A DNA stretch of 64,000 nt from Beta vulgaris subsp. vulgaris (GCF_026745355.1 NC_079206.1:40572307-40636306), one strand, 5' to 3'; shown: positions 37,230 to 49,736, counted from the first letter of the stretch. The notes: generated from the sequence alone by a model not told the origin. Program-made: numbers and translations.

Positions 37230-37729
37230 NNNNNNNNNNNNNNNNNNNNNNNNNNNNNNNNNNNNNNNNNNNNNNNNNNNNNNNNNNNNNNNNNNNNNNN
37301 NNNNNNNNNNNNNNNNNNNNNNNNNNNNNNNNNNNNNNNNNNNNNNNNNNNNNNNNNNNNNNNNNNNNNNNNNNNNNNNNNNNNNNNNNNNNNNNNNNNN
37401 NNNNNNNNNNNNNNNNNNNNNNNNNNNNNNNNNNNNNNNNNNNNNNNNNNNNNNNNNNNNNNNNNNNNNNNNNNNNNNNNNNNNNNNNNNNNNNNNNNNN
37501 NNNNNNNNNNNNNNNNNNNNNNNNNNNNNNNNNNNNNNNNNNNNNNNNNNNNNNNNNNNNNNNNNNNNNNNNNNNNNNNNNNNNNNNNNNNNNNNNNNNN
37601 NNNNNNNNNNNNNNNNNNNNNNNNNNNNNNNNNNNNNNNNNNNNNNNNNNNNNNNNNNNNNNNNNNNNNNNNNNNNNNNNNNNNNNNNNNNNNNNNNNNN
37701 NNNNNNNNNNNNNNNNNNNNNNNNNNNNN
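37230..37729. other. Assembly gap (500 N)
   Basis: Exactly 500 undetermined bases, a common placeholder length. Confidence 1.
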
Positions 37730-39460
37730 TAAAACAATTCCATTAATCATATATATGAACAACAGAGTCCTATACATGATACTAATAAATAAAACATCCC
37801 CAAAGCATGTTTCTAAATCATATAGCACGTAGACTATGTACGTACCTTGTATTAAACGAAATCGTAGGCCACTTTTACGCTCTAAAAGTCCCTACTAGAA
37901 TTCTCCGCCTAGAAAATAAAATAATAAATAAATACTTGAACTAAAAATTTACAGCAACTTTAAAACGCCCAAACCCTTAAACGTTTTTAAAATCGTTTTT
38001 TAGTATCAAACTTCGTTATTTTTAATCCCTAGTATAGTACAACTATTCTAGTGATTAAAAATCATTAAAAACCTTAAAATACATATTATTCTGAATTCCA
38101 GCATTATAAAATTTTATAAACTTCTGAAAATATTTTAATACATATAAAATTATATCTAACAAATTCATATTTATATTTAAATATAGTTTCTAGTGATTTA
38201 AAACCCTAAAAACTATATCTTTCATATAAAAACTAAATAATAAATAATAAATCTGAAATTTATTATTTTTACATATATGACCGAAATATATTTTCATATA
38301 AAATAATTTAAATCATAAACATGCTAATAAATATAAAAAATATAAAAACTAATACTTTAATGGAATCTTAGAGAAGAAGAAAAAGAAAAACAACCACAAC
38401 AAGGAGGAAGGAAGGGCGCCGGACGCTGGCAGCAGCACAGAGGACGGCGGCACATTTTGGTCTTGAAAAGATTTGTGACGTTTCTTGTTCAACAAGAAAC
38501 GTTACTTAGCGAAGAAGAAACAATTTTGAGAGAAAATATGAAATCACGCTCAAAGAGGAGAGAGAAAAGGGCGATGAGAGAAAAAGGAAAGTCACGTGAA
38601 GGAGGAGAGAGAAATAAAGTGTGTAGGGTAAAATTTGGGTTTTTAGGATATTTAATAGGCTAATCCTTTTGGGCTTAGGAAAAGAGATTTAATAATTAAA
38701 ACTTTGATGACTAAAAGATGGGCTATTAGGACTTTAGTCATCAAATATCCTTTCCCTTTTTATACTTTTGGGCTTTCGATTCCATTAAGCTTTCTTTTCA
38801 AATATGCTTTTAATAATTAAAACTCTTATTAAAACATGCTTAATTAAAAATTACAAATTTTATTAAGCTATGAAAAATATTTTTAGTTGACTTTTAAAAT
38901 AGTCAACCCTTTTTAAAAGTCAAATCATTTTCCAAACTCATTTGGATTTAAATATAACTACATAAATACTTAATATATTTATGAAAATCCTTTAAAATTG
39001 TTGGGGATTACAGTCTACCCCCCTTAAAAGAAGTTTCGTCCCGAAACTTAACACAAAACCCTCGTACTTTCGAAAGTTTGAACTCAACATTTCGAAAACT
39101 TTTGAAGAAAGGTAGTGCCTCTCGTGCACTTTCCCATTTTTAAAACACTTGTGTTACTTATGAACACTTTTCTTATGCGGAGACTCTACTTCTTTTGCAC
39201 TAACATGTGCAAATTGCCCAACATAGGCATACATATCATGAAAATCTCATAAAAATAGACAAAAGCGCGAAATTTATCGCATTCTACCCCCCTTAAAGAA
39301 AACGAGTTACGCCCTCGTAACTCACCTCAAGGAATAGGTCTGGATACTTTTTCTTCATATCCTCTTCGGCTTCCCACGTTGCCTCTTCTGACTCGTGGTT
39401 AGACCAAAGAACTTTGACAATATGAACATCCTTGTTACGCGTACTACGCACTTTCCTGTC
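37730..39460 (-). repeat. Second copy of chromovirus LTR end plus pol tail (probable unmerged overlap)
   Basis: 37730-39012 repeats about 35480-36790 of the 3' LTR, and 39013-39460 repeats 36791-37229 (3' UTR and chromodomain). The copy on the right side of the gap lacks many single bases relative to both other LTR copies. Confidence 0.88.
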
Positions 39461-40640
39461 GAGAATCTTGACAGGTCTTTCCTCATAGTGAGGCTACTAT
39501 CTATCTAACTCTTCAGGCTCTAACACATGGCGCTCATCAGGGATATAGCGCTTAATTGGGATATATGAAACACATCATGCATCTTTTCAAACTCCATTGG
39601 CAATGCCAATCTATAAGCTACTTTCCCAATGCGCTCCAAAATCTCATATGGGCCTACATATTTAGCACTCAGCTTGCCCTTTTTCCCAAATCTCATAACG
39701 CCTTTGTGGGTGATACTTTCAGGAATACTTTATCACCTACAGCAAACTCATCTTGCGCGTTTTAAAGTCTGCATAACTCTTCTGCCTATCTTGCGCAGCT
39801 TGAATTCGAGCCTGAATAATCAACATTCTTGACGGTCTCCTCAATGAATTCGTCCCCAAAACTATATTCTCACTAAGTCATTCCAGCAAATGGGACTTCT
39901 ACACTTCCGTCCATATAAGCCTCAAAAGGTGCCATCTTTATACTCGCATGGTAACTATTGTTGTAAGAAAACTCAATCAAATCTAATTGGTCCTCCCAAT
40001 TCCTTGAAAATCATTAGCACAAGCTCCAACATTCTCCATAGTTTGGTTAGTCCTCTCAGTCTGACCATCGGTCGCAGGGTGAAAGGCGGTACTCATTTTA
40101 ATGTTGTCCCAAGGTTTATTGGACCTTTTTCCAAACTTAGATAGAAATCTAGAGTCACGATCGAGATAATGTCCTTTGGAACTCCTGCAATCTCACTACA
40201 TGCTTGATATAGGTTGTAGCGAGTTGCTTCTTTTCCATGTCTCCTTAATAGGTATGAAACAGCGGACTTGGTCAGTCTATCCACATAACCCAAATGGTAT
40301 CATTTCCACTCCTCGACTTGGGTAAGGCAGTCACAAAGTCCATAGAAATGAATCCCACTTCCATCCAGGAACCTCTAGTTGACTTTCCCCATGGGTCTCT
40401 TATGGTCTATCTTCACTTTCTGACAGGTTAGACACTTAGACACATACTCGCTACCTCTCGCTTCATGTTGGCCACCAATAGATCACCTTAAGTCCTTATA
40501 CAACTTGTCACCCCCAGGGTGCACAGAATATGGAGTATTGTGCCCCTCTCCATAAGACGTCTCTTAAGGTCATTGCACTTCTGTGGTACACACCACTCCC
40601 TTTAAACCTTAGACTCCCATCATCATGAATCTTGAAGTCT
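39293..40640 (-). pseudogene. Chromovirus integrase with C-terminal chromodomain
   Basis: From right to left: the zinc domain tail with CLTCQKVK near 40430, core Asp in MDFVTALPKS near 40330, VDRLTKSA near 40270, second Asp region near 40160, Glu in DGQTERTNQT near 40060, then [19 protein letters not shown] near 39640 and a chromodomain (VKVLWSNHESEEATWEAEED) ending with a stop at 39295-39293. The chromodomain is the chromovirus hallmark and is thought to steer integration to chromatin marks. Frames are broken by many small indels, some perhaps sequencing errors. Confidence 0.85.
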
Positions 40641-40667
40641 ACTTCCTTACCTTGCTTCATTTTCTCT

Positions 40668-42150
40668 TTATCTTTCTAGATGCTCATCCCCGACTTGACC
40701 CTCAATAATCTCATCGAAAACTGACACTCCCAAAGAAAGATTACTAAGTCTAGCCTCACTTTCCCCAGGATTTAAAATTTCTAGGTTCAACCTTTGCATA
40801 TCTCTACACAACTCCTCAGGGACTATCAAAGCACTCAAGCTATGACTCGATTTTCGACTCAAGGCGTCAGCAACCACATTTGCTTTCCCCTCATAATCCT
40901 TAATCAACTCTAGCCATCTTCTTTGCCTCATATTCAAGTCTTTTGGGTAAATATGTACTTCAAACTCTTATGGTCTGTAAATATCTTGCAAGTTGCTCCA
41001 TAAAGATAATGTCTCCAAATCTTCAATGCAAACACTATGGCAGCTAACTCTAGATCATGGGTAGGGTAATTAGCCTCATAAGGTTTCAATTGACGCGAGC
41101 ATAAGCTATTACCTTACCATTCTGTTGCAACACACAACCCAAACCATTTTTCGAAGCATCACTATAGACCTCAAATCCCTCATTCCCATCAGGTAGGGTT
41201 AAACAGGTGCAGTGGTTAAACGATCCTTCAAGATCTGAAAGCTTCCTCACACTTCTCATTCCACTCAAACTTGGACTCCTTTTTCATAAATTAGTCATAG
41301 GTCTTGCTATCTTCGAGAAATCTCTCACAAATCTCCTATAATAGCCAGCTAAACCCAAGAAACTCCTAATGTCAGACACACTCTTTGGAGTTGGCCACTC
41401 ACTCACAGCTTGAATCTTAGCAGGATCTACTGAGACTCCTTCCTTAGACACAAAATGACCCAAGAAATGCTACTTTCTCCAAACGAAACTCACACTTAGA
41501 GAACTTGGCATATAGTTGGTTCTTTCTCAAGTTCTCCAAAATAATCCTAAATGTTCATCATGCTCGGTTTCATTCCTCGAATATATCAAAATGTCATCAA
41601 TGAAAACCACTACGAACTTATCAAAAACTCATGAAAGATCTATTCATCAATCCATAAATATAGCAGGAGCATTGGTTAACCCAAATGGCATTACAGTGAA
41701 CTCGTAGTGACCATAACGCGTTCTAAAGGCAGTCTTAGGTACATCCTTATCGCTACCCTCAATTGATGATATCCTGAACGTAAGTCAATCTTCGAGAACA
41801 CACTCGCTCCATTCAGTTGATCGAATAGGTCATCTATTCTAGGCAAAGGGTACTTGTTCTTGATGGTAACATTGTTCAACTCCCTATAGTCGATACATAA
41901 TCTCATACTCCCATCCTTTTTCTTCACGAACAAAAAGGAGCTCCCCAAGGCGATGCACTAGGTCTGATATACCCTTATCCAAAAGTTCTTGCAATTGCGT
42001 CTTTAACTCACTCATCTCAGGAGGTGCCATTCTATAAGGTGCCTTAGATATAGGTGCAGTTCCAGGAACTAAGTCTATGGTAAACTCAACAGCTCTTGCA
42101 GGCGGCATACCTGAAATTTCACTCGGAAATACGTCCATAAACTCATTCAC
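40668..42150 (-). pseudogene. Chromovirus reverse transcriptase and RNase H
   Basis: 42150-41884 holds the linker before the RT (PSEISGMPPARAVEFTIDLV, PYRMAPPEM). 41948-41691 holds RT blocks [19 protein letters not shown] and [13 protein letters not shown]. 41268-41086 is the start of RNase H ([20 protein letters not shown]). 40937-40668 is its end with KANVVADALSRK. The YxDD part lies around 41590 in a broken frame. Fragments are in different frames. Confidence 0.88.
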
Positions 42151-42289
42151 TATTGGAACATCCTCAAGTTTTAACTCAGCTTCTTACTCACATCTTGCAC
42201 GCTACAGAAAAAAGCTCACACCCCTTTCTCATCAACTTCTGCACTTGCATAGCAGAGATCACTCCAAAGTTCTTGGTTTCCCAAATCGT

Positions 42290-42620
42290 CTATAAGGTAA
42301 TTTTCCCGAAGGGTTTCTCAACACTACTTTTGAACTTCACAATCATCCTGGCCTTGTAATGACTCAACCAGTTCATCCCAAGAATCACATCTAAATCTCC
42401 TAAGTTAAACTCGATTAAATCGGATGGAAAGACACTCCCTCCTATCTTCAAAGGAGTTCTTGAACAACTTAGTACACTTAACGACTTCCCCAGTAGGAAT
42501 ACTAACAGACAAGTCAATTACTCATACTCTACTAATCCCAGACTCTTTAGAACAGAAGGCGAAATAAAAGAATAGGTGCCCCCGAATCAAATAACGTTTT
42601 AACGAAAACTGAATTAATAG
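42290..42620 (-). pseudogene. Chromovirus aspartic protease
   Basis: LFDSGAPI near 42590 carries the active-site DSG, and DVILGMNWLSHYKA (42517-42290) is the conserved C-terminal protease block. A frameshift lies between them. Confidence 0.8.
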
Positions 42621-42799
42621 AGAAATTACCAGTTACCACATCCGCAGATCTCTCTGCTTGCTATGACTCATCACGAACACTTTTCCGCAGGTTTGTTCTG
42701 GGTAGGATTTCATTAGCAGTAGGCCTACTATGTTTCCTTGGTTATTCTGACCTCCAGGCTTAGGACCCTGGTTCCCTATCTGATTGACCCGTTCTAGCC

Positions 42800-43701
42800 T
42801 GATTACCATTTCCCTGAGTCTTCAACCTTTTCCGTGCTTAGAGAAGCATTCATACTCCCTGTGGCCCTTTTTCTGACAATAATGACAGGTGACTAGATCT
42901 CCCTTACAGTCTCTCCCAGGATGGTTTTTGTCACACAACTTGCAATTTTGAACCCTCTCAGGTCTACCCTGACTACAATTATCCTGGTTGTTCCTTCCTT
43001 GAAAATTCCCATTTCCATTCCGGTTTTTCTTAAAGTTACCTTGGTTTCCCCAGTACTAACCTCTTTTCTCTTTTCACCAACTATCCATTCTTCTTATCTC
43101 CTTTGATTGCAACCATAAATATGTGAAGCTCTCCCATACACACATCTAAGATGTAAAGGTCTCACCCCCTAATCCCAGCTGGATTTCATCAGTCAACCCT
43201 TGTTCGAACCTCTGAGCCTTAAGCTCCTCAGTAGCTACCACCTCAGGTGCAAACCTAGACAGGTTATGAACTTACTATAGTATTCAGAGATAGTCATACT
43301 ACCCATTCTAAGGTTGATGAACTCTTGAGCTTTCTGTTTCTCATGAAGGCAGGGTAAAACTTTCCTCTCAGCACAATCACAAAGGCTTCCCAATTGAATC
43401 CCTCAGCAGCACTCAATCTAGCCCCGTTTTCTCTCCACCACAAATCAGCCTCATCCTTTAGGTATAAAACAGCCTGGCCTACTCTCATGTTAGCAGGGCA
43501 ATTCACTACCTCAAATAATTTCTCAAATTCCCTAATCCAGTTCTCTAGGAAGGTAGGGTCAGCTTGTCCCTTAAATAAGGTGGTTTCACTTTGGCCAGTC
43601 TTTCAACATCTCTCAGCAGTCTCTGGACGTTCGACCTTGTCCTGATTCAGTTTCTCCGCCAAGAGGCGAATAGCATCAGCTAGTTCAGTGTTGTTAGCCA
43701 T
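42800..43701 (-). pseudogene. Chromovirus gag
   Basis: Starts at ATG 43701 (MANNTELADAIRLLAEKLNQ). 43506-43294 has the gag core NMRVGQAVLYLKDEADLWW. Two adjacent zinc-knuckle-like motifs near 42950-42850, CKLCDKNHPGRDC and CHYCQKKGHREYEC, mark the nucleocapsid. At least two frameshifts break it. Capsid protein that packages element RNA. Confidence 0.87.
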
Positions 43702-44195
43702 TCTACTTCGGGACCTGAAAGTAATATAACTCTACTCAGGTTCCAGAAAACTTACATAGTCATCTAAGCAAGGCAACACTTGATTTGATCATTAAAGATC
43801 GCATCAACATACAATTCCACTAAGTTCTAATATGAAATGTTCTCTAATATACACATAATTGTTCACGTAAATCAATTCGTATCAACATGAAATGAATTGA
43901 GTAAGGGAATACAATCACATAATGAAAATAAAATAAATAAAAATATTTCCCATTACGTGCCCAGAAATAAATTCTTACTCCTCCAATAAAATAAACTATA
44001 TTTTTATTCTTCCATAGAAGGGAAAATAATGTGAAATAAAGAACAACACACCAGTATCTATATTTTTCCTAAAATGATAATTCTATAAAACACCTTTTGT
44101 CTTGTTGGCACATATCCAACATTATTCTTATAGCTAAAACCTTATGTATATCTATATGTATATATAAAAATAAAAAGTATATAAGTATATATAGC

Positions 44196-44587
44196 CTACG
44201 GCACAACATTGCCATCCTTATCCTTGTCTTCCTTATATTGCTCAGGTATGAAGGTTTCATCACTAGCTTCATCCTCTTCATCATCCTCATAGTAATCGAT
44301 GAACTTCCTCTGAATCTTAGACCTTCTAATAGGTATGGTGTCTTCGTCCTCTTCAGGGTCGGATTCAATCCTCATACATGCATCATAAATATCCTCCCTA
44401 GTAGTACCTCTAGCATGATCCATCTCTATGATGACTTCATCATCCCTAGCAAATTCTTTCCTCAAAATACAACGCATTATCCAATGCAATTCTTCATACT
44501 CCCTATGGTCAATGGGTGGATGACGGTCGTCGGCTTCATCTCAGTCAGAACGATGGGGTTAAAATAGTTTCCTAGATTAGCAGCCAT
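44196..44587 (-). pseudogene. Acidic leader ORF upstream of chromovirus gag
   Basis: Same strand as gag, between the primer binding site and the gag start. Begins at ATG 44587 (MAANLGNYFNPIV) and, after one frameshift near 44535, reads on to TAA/TAG-type stop at 44196. About 130 codons, strongly acidic near the end (DYYEDDEEDEASDE), with a basic stretch IPIRRSKIQRKF. No family recognised. Sense position and codon-like order argue against chance, but it is not proven coding. Confidence 0.5.
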
Positions 44588-45292
44588 ATTCGTAGAGCTA
44601 CAACACAATAAACCAGAAGGTTTAACACTCTTCCTGACGTGTTCCCACAAATAACAAAAGGTCAACAACAACAAAAGCATGTAAATATACACTTTGCAGG
44701 CAAGAATTATAAACAGTTAGCAGGGAAGAAAATATTTATGCATCAATAGCAGGGAAGTATAATAATAATGCACTTATTACAGAAAAAAATGATAATGTGC
44801 AGATTTGCAGGGAAGAAAAATAATAATGATGCTGAACTACTTCCTGATGCAGACATATAATATTTCTATCTTATATGCCCTTCTTATACTACCCATTCTC
44901 ACAATGCAATACTATAAACCTTAAAAGGCATGAAAAATAATGCAGACACTTTTATAAAAAAAAAATGTTACTCCAGTGCCTGAAATAACTTTTCAAAATA
45001 AAAAAAATTTCGGACCACCTGGTCACTCGAAAAAAAAATCTTCACTCGAAAATTTTTTTTTTTTTTTTGGACTCAGCACTTTTCAAAATTTTTTTTTTTC
45101 GCAGAACTTGAAATTCGAACCCCTAATCTTCCGATTTTTTTTTTTCGGTTTTTATAAAAAGTTTCTGAAATCAAAACGTAGGAGCAATACTAAGGTTTCC
45201 TCCAAATAACCAATAAGCTAGGTAACTTAATAAGCTAAAGTCACTTAATAAGCTAGTTAGTTAGGCGCCTATAAGTCATAAACTAACCTAAA
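44588..45292 (-). other. Chromovirus 5' leader
   Basis: Untranslated leader between the primer binding site and the leader ORF, with several A/T homopolymers (for example 45051-45068 and 45089-45099). Confidence 0.7.
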
Positions 45293-45306
45293 GCTCCCAG
45301 ATACCA
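45293..45306 (-). other. Primer binding site of the chromovirus
   Basis: Minus strand TGGTATCTGGGAGC resembles the plant initiator Met tRNA site TGGTATCAGAGC, three bases inside the 5' LTR end. Confidence 0.85.
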
Positions 45307-45309
45307 CTT

Positions 45310-47829
45310 TGTAACACCCCGATAATTCTCTCTTTCTAGAAAAACTTTTATAATAACCTTAGAGAATTACCCAGACATTATCGCCCGTGTGATAACGTTT
45401 CGGCTTACTCAGAATTTTGCAGCGGAAAACAACTTATTAAAACAACTTTATTAAAACTTATGAAACCAAATAACAATGTCAGAACTAAACACACCAACTT
45501 AAAACTATTGTCTGAAAACATAAACTCCTAGAAAAACAACTTAAATGGTTCTAGTAATACAAGAGCCTCTCCATTTCAGATTCCCCAATGATATGCATCT
45601 TCGAACCTGTAATGTCAATGCCGTCTCAACTCTGCTCCCCCGAAGGATCACCACAGGATCAATAGGCAAAGCCATGATCACAAACACAGACAAGCACGTA
45701 ATCAGCAAAGCTGAGTACTACATATCAGACATACATAACCCTAAACATGATACTACAGAAATATAATTTACAGGAATAAATAATAATAAAACATATAATA
45801 ATCAGCAGACGACTCTTACTGAACTAGACTCTAAACTTTTATTTCTTTCTTTAAATGGAATAGTTATGGGACGAGTTGTCTATACTGAAATAGGAAATAC
45901 GGTCATGACTCCGTAATCCAGAATGACCTGCGATATCGAGGAACCTTTAACTAATGAGGAAAGGTGATCAATCCAATCCTAGGAAAGCCATGGGCTACCA
46001 CCATGTACTCCAACCCTTAGTGTCCAACTCTAGCGTGCACCAGTCTAAAGTTTATAACCTATTCTCGTTTTACTTTACGTTGCATACATTTTAATACTTG
46101 TGTTGACACCAACCAAGCACATAACACATAACTAATAATCACATCATCACAGAAATCCTTTTTATCTTAGAATTAACAAGTGTTCACAACTTATCAATCA
46201 AGACTCCTTTAACTTCTTTTTATACTTTACTAACTTGCCTGTTGAACCTAGCCAACAGTAAACTGTACCTTTATATAGGTATAACTCGTACTTACCAAAT
46301 AAGATCCACGGTTCTTATAAGATAAATCAATAATACTCAAGAATCTATGTAACACATGGTTCAATCTTACTTACATTAATTCACTCACGAATTAATATTT
46401 AAACTGGACTTATCTGCTTGCATCAAACTTCCATATAAACATTCATACTCATAAATACTTCTAGTTTACATGTAGCACACAGGCAAATAACATGTAAAAC
46501 AATTTCAGTAAATCATATATATGAACAACAGAGTCATATACATGATACTAATAAATAAACAACCCTAAAGCATGTTTCTAAATCATATAGCACGTAGACT
46601 ATGTACGTACCTTGTATAAACAATCTGTAAGCCACTTTTACGCTCTAAAAGTCTCCTACTACAATCTCCGCCTAGAAAATAAAATAATGAAATAAATACC
46701 TTGAACTAAAAATTTACAACAACTTTAAAAACGACCCAAACCCCTTAAACGTGTTTTAAGATCGTTTTTACGTATCAAACTTTCGTTATTTTTAATCACT
46801 AGTATAGTACAATTATTCTAGTGATTAAAAATCATTTAAAACCCTTAAAATACATATTTTCGAAATTACAGCACTTATAAAAATTTATAAATCTTCTGAA
46901 AAATTTTTAATACATATAAAATTATATGCTAACCAAATCTCATGATTTATATTTTATAAATATATTTCTAGTGATTAAAAACCCTAAAAACTATATCTTT
47001 CATAATAAAAACTAAAATAACTTAATATAATAAATCTGAAATTTATTATTTTAATATATGACAACCGAAATATATATTGCATATAAAACCATAATTTAAA
47101 TCATAAACATGCTAATAAATAATAAAATAATATAAAAACTAATACTTTAATGGAATCTTAGAGAAGAATAAAAGAAAAACAACACAACAAGGAGGAAAGG
47201 AAGGGCGCGGGACGGCTGGCAGCACAAAAGAGGACGGCGGCAACACTTCTTTGGTTCTTGAAAAGATTTGTGACATTTCTTGTTAAACAAGAAACGTCAC
47301 TTAGCGAAGAAGAAACAAGCTTTTGAGAGAAAATATGGAAAACACGCTCAAAGAGAAGAGAACAAGGGGCGCCGGGTAGAGAGAGAAAATATGAAAGTCA
47401 CGTGGAAGGAGGAGAGAAAAATAAAGTGTGTAGGGTAAAATTTGGGTTTTTAGGATATTTAAATAGAGGCTTCTCCTTTTAGGCTTAGGAAAAGAGATTT
47501 TAATAATTAAAACTTTGATGACTAATAAGATGGGCTCATTAGGACTTTAGTCATCAAATAATCCTTTTCCTTTTTATCACTTTTGGGCTTTCGATTCCAT
47601 TAAGCTTTCTTTTCAAACATGCTTTTAATAATTAAAACTCCTATTAAAACTTGCTTAATTAAAACATTACAAATTTTATTAAGCTATGAAATATATTTTT
47701 AGTTGACTTTTAAAATAGTCAACCCTTTTTAAAAGTCAAATCATTTTCCAAACTCATTTGGATTTAAATATAACTACATAAATACTTTAATAGATTTATG
47801 AAAATTCTTTAAAATTGTGGGGGATTACA
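45310..47829 (-). repeat. 5' LTR of the chromovirus
   Basis: 2520 bp, near-identical to 34318-36790. Right flank TGGCC (47830-47834) is the second copy of the target duplication. Confidence 0.93.
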
Positions 47830-47834
47830 TGGCC
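47830..47834. repeat. Right 5-bp target duplication of the chromovirus
   Basis: TGGCC, identical to 34313-34317. Confidence 0.93.
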
Positions 47835-48622
47835 TCTGCTGGGAGGATTCCATCTCTTAAATATCCGACCACTTCGTCCATCCAGGTGGATGTCCGATCC
47901 AGGACCAGCTATTCCTTTGCATTTATGCTGGGTTGGCGAAGTACCTCCCACATGATAGTCCGAGGAGTCGACCCTTCTGCTGAGCTGGCCATGCGAGCTA
48001 GGGCGTCGGCTTGTTGGTTTTCCGATCTCGGTATATGGCTGATGTGGAAATGAGAGAGCTTTGTGACGAATTCATGAGTTTTGGCTAAGTACATCCTCAC
48101 GTTGTCTTCCTTGGCCTCGTACTCTCCTAAGACCTGACCCACTATGAGTTGGGAATCCGATCGGGCCTCAACGGCCGTAGCCCCTGCCATAATGCAGACT
48201 GGAAGCCCCAGGACGAGAGCCTCATACTCTGCTTCGTTGTTAGACCCCAGGAACTCGAACTTGATGGCGTGCTGCATCTTTTCTCCGACCGGGGGTTTGA
48301 GCACTAACCCTGCTCCGCACCCCGACTTGGTAGAGGAACCATCTACGAACAATTCCCATTCCTCTTTTTGGCCGACCGGGGGCCGAGTAGTGCACTCCGT
48401 TATGAAGTCAGCCAAGGCCTGGGCTTTTATGGCCCTCCTGGGCTCATATTCCAAACCGAAGTCAGCCAGCTGGTCAGCCCAATATGTCATCCGACTGGAG
48501 TGGTTTATGCTTTCGATTACCTTGCGAAGGGGTTGTCCGGTGAGGACTTTGATCTGGTGGGCCTGAAAGTAGGGCTTCAGTTTTCGACTAGCCATGACGA
48601 GGGCGAAGACCATCTTCTCCAC
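47835..48622 (-). CDS. Element A RNase H region
   Basis: First the connection/older RNase H part (EKMVFALVMASRKLKPYFQA, EPRRAIKAQALADFITEC), then an archaeal-type RNase H with its acids: Asp in ELFVDGSSTKSG, Glu in NNEAEYEAL, Asp in ARSDSQLIVG and Asp in NQQADALARM. This double arrangement typifies the Tat clade. After a stop at 47909 the reading continues in frame (WMDEVVGYLRDGILPAEA) to the chromovirus insertion point. Confidence 0.9.
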
Positions 48623-48740
48623 CTCGCTATATTTTGCTTCTGCCCCTCGGAAGGCATGGCTAATGAAGTAGACCGGGTGTTGCGCCCCCTTCCCATTCGA
48701 CTACCAGCACAATGCTTAGGACGTATTCTGATATTGCCAG

Positions 48741-49724
48741 CTAAATGAACAATGTTTCCCCCGGCAAGGGGGACATGAGCTTCGGAAGTGTGGAAAGATG
48801 TTGTTTGAGGGAAGTGAAGGCCTGCTCAGCCTCCTCATCCCATGTGAATTCTTTTCTTTTAAGGGCCTTGAAGAAGAACATGCTCTTGTCAGCCGACCGG
48901 GATAAGAATCTCCCAGGTGCAGCTAGGCAGCCGGTGAGGCGCTGCACTTCTCTGACATTTCGAGGGGATTTCATTTCGAGAACTGCATTAATCTTATCGG
49001 GGTTGGCCTCAATGCCCCTTTCATCCACTAGGAATCCGAGGCATTTACCCCCTTTGATCCCGAAGACGCATTTCTTAGGGTTGAGCATCATGCGATGCTT
49101 CCTTAATGTGCTCAGCGTCTCCCTCAGGTCGGCTGGGTGATCAGAGTGAGCTTTGCTTTTGACTATCATGTCGTCAACATACACCTTTATGTTCCAACCC
49201 AACTGATCACTAAAAATTTTGTTAACTGTCCGCTGATAAGTAGCCCCAACATTTTTCAGACCGAAGGGCATCATTTTGTAACAGTATACCCCTTGAGGAA
49301 TGGTGAAGGCGGTATGTACTCGATCGTGCTCTGCCATCGGAATCTGATGATAGCCTGCATTGGCGTCCATGAAGCTTAAGAGGGCATGACCAGCCGTAGA
49401 ATCGACCAGCCTATCAATTTTGGGTAGAGGGTGGTTATCTTTTGGACAGGCCTTGTTCAGGTCTGTGAAATCCACACACATGCGCCAAGCCCCGCTCGGC
49501 TTCTTGACCAGTACTACATTGGCTAGCCATTTTGAGTACTGGCATTCTTCTATGAACCCTGCTTCGAGTAGTTTTTTGACCTCGACCGCAGCGAATTTGC
49601 ATCTTTCCGGGCCCTGATGTCTTAGTTTTTTCTTGACCGACTTGTACCCTTCCTTAATGTTGAGTTCATGGCACATAAATTTGGGGTCAAGACCAGGCAT
49701 TTCTGAGGCCTCATAGGCGAACAC
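48741..49724 (-). CDS. Element A reverse transcriptase
   Basis: 327 open codons with the full RT series: WRMCVDFTDLNKACPKD, FMDANAGYHQI, MPFGLKNVGATYQ, the catalytic YVDDMIVKS, and LNPKKCVFG plus GKCLGFLVDERGIEANPDKI. A short broken stretch separates it from the RNase H. Confidence 0.94.
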   Translation of the reverse strand: MFAYEASEMPGLDPKFMCHELNIKEGYKSVKKKLRHQGPERCKFAAVEVKKLLEAGFIEECQYSKWLANVVLVKKPSGAWRMCVDFTDLNKACPKDNHPLPKIDRLVDSTAGHALLSFMDANAGYHQIPMAEHDRVHTAFTIPQGVYCYKMMPFGLKNVGATYQRTVNKIFSDQLGWNIKVYVDDMIVKSKAHSDHPADLRETLSTLRKHRMMLNPKKCVFGIKGGKCLGFLVDERGIEANPDKINAVLEMKSPRNVREVQRLTGCLAAPGRFLSRSADKSMFFFKALKRKEFTWDEEAEQAFTSLKQHLSTLPKLMSPLPGETLFI

Positions 49725-49736
49725 ATCTTGATATTC

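Larger units (their letters stand above)
34318..47829 (-). mobile_element. Tekay/Del-like chromovirus (Ty3/gypsy) nested in element A
   Basis: Flanked by perfect 5-bp TGGCC copies. Right 5' LTR 45310-47829, left 3' LTR 34318-36790, both starting TGTAATCC and ending GGTGTTACA on the minus strand. A primer binding site resembling initiator Met tRNA lies three bases inside the 5' LTR, and a purine tract lies next to the 3' LTR. Order on minus: leader ORF, gag, protease, RT, RNase H, integrase, chromodomain. Long LTRs plus a C-terminal chromodomain point to the Tekay (Del) clade. The apparent 13.5 kb includes a gap and duplicated sequence; without these it is near 11.3 kb. Confidence 0.92.

Noticed and set aside
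37165..37828. Open frames across the gap
   Set aside because: They consist almost wholly of undetermined bases.
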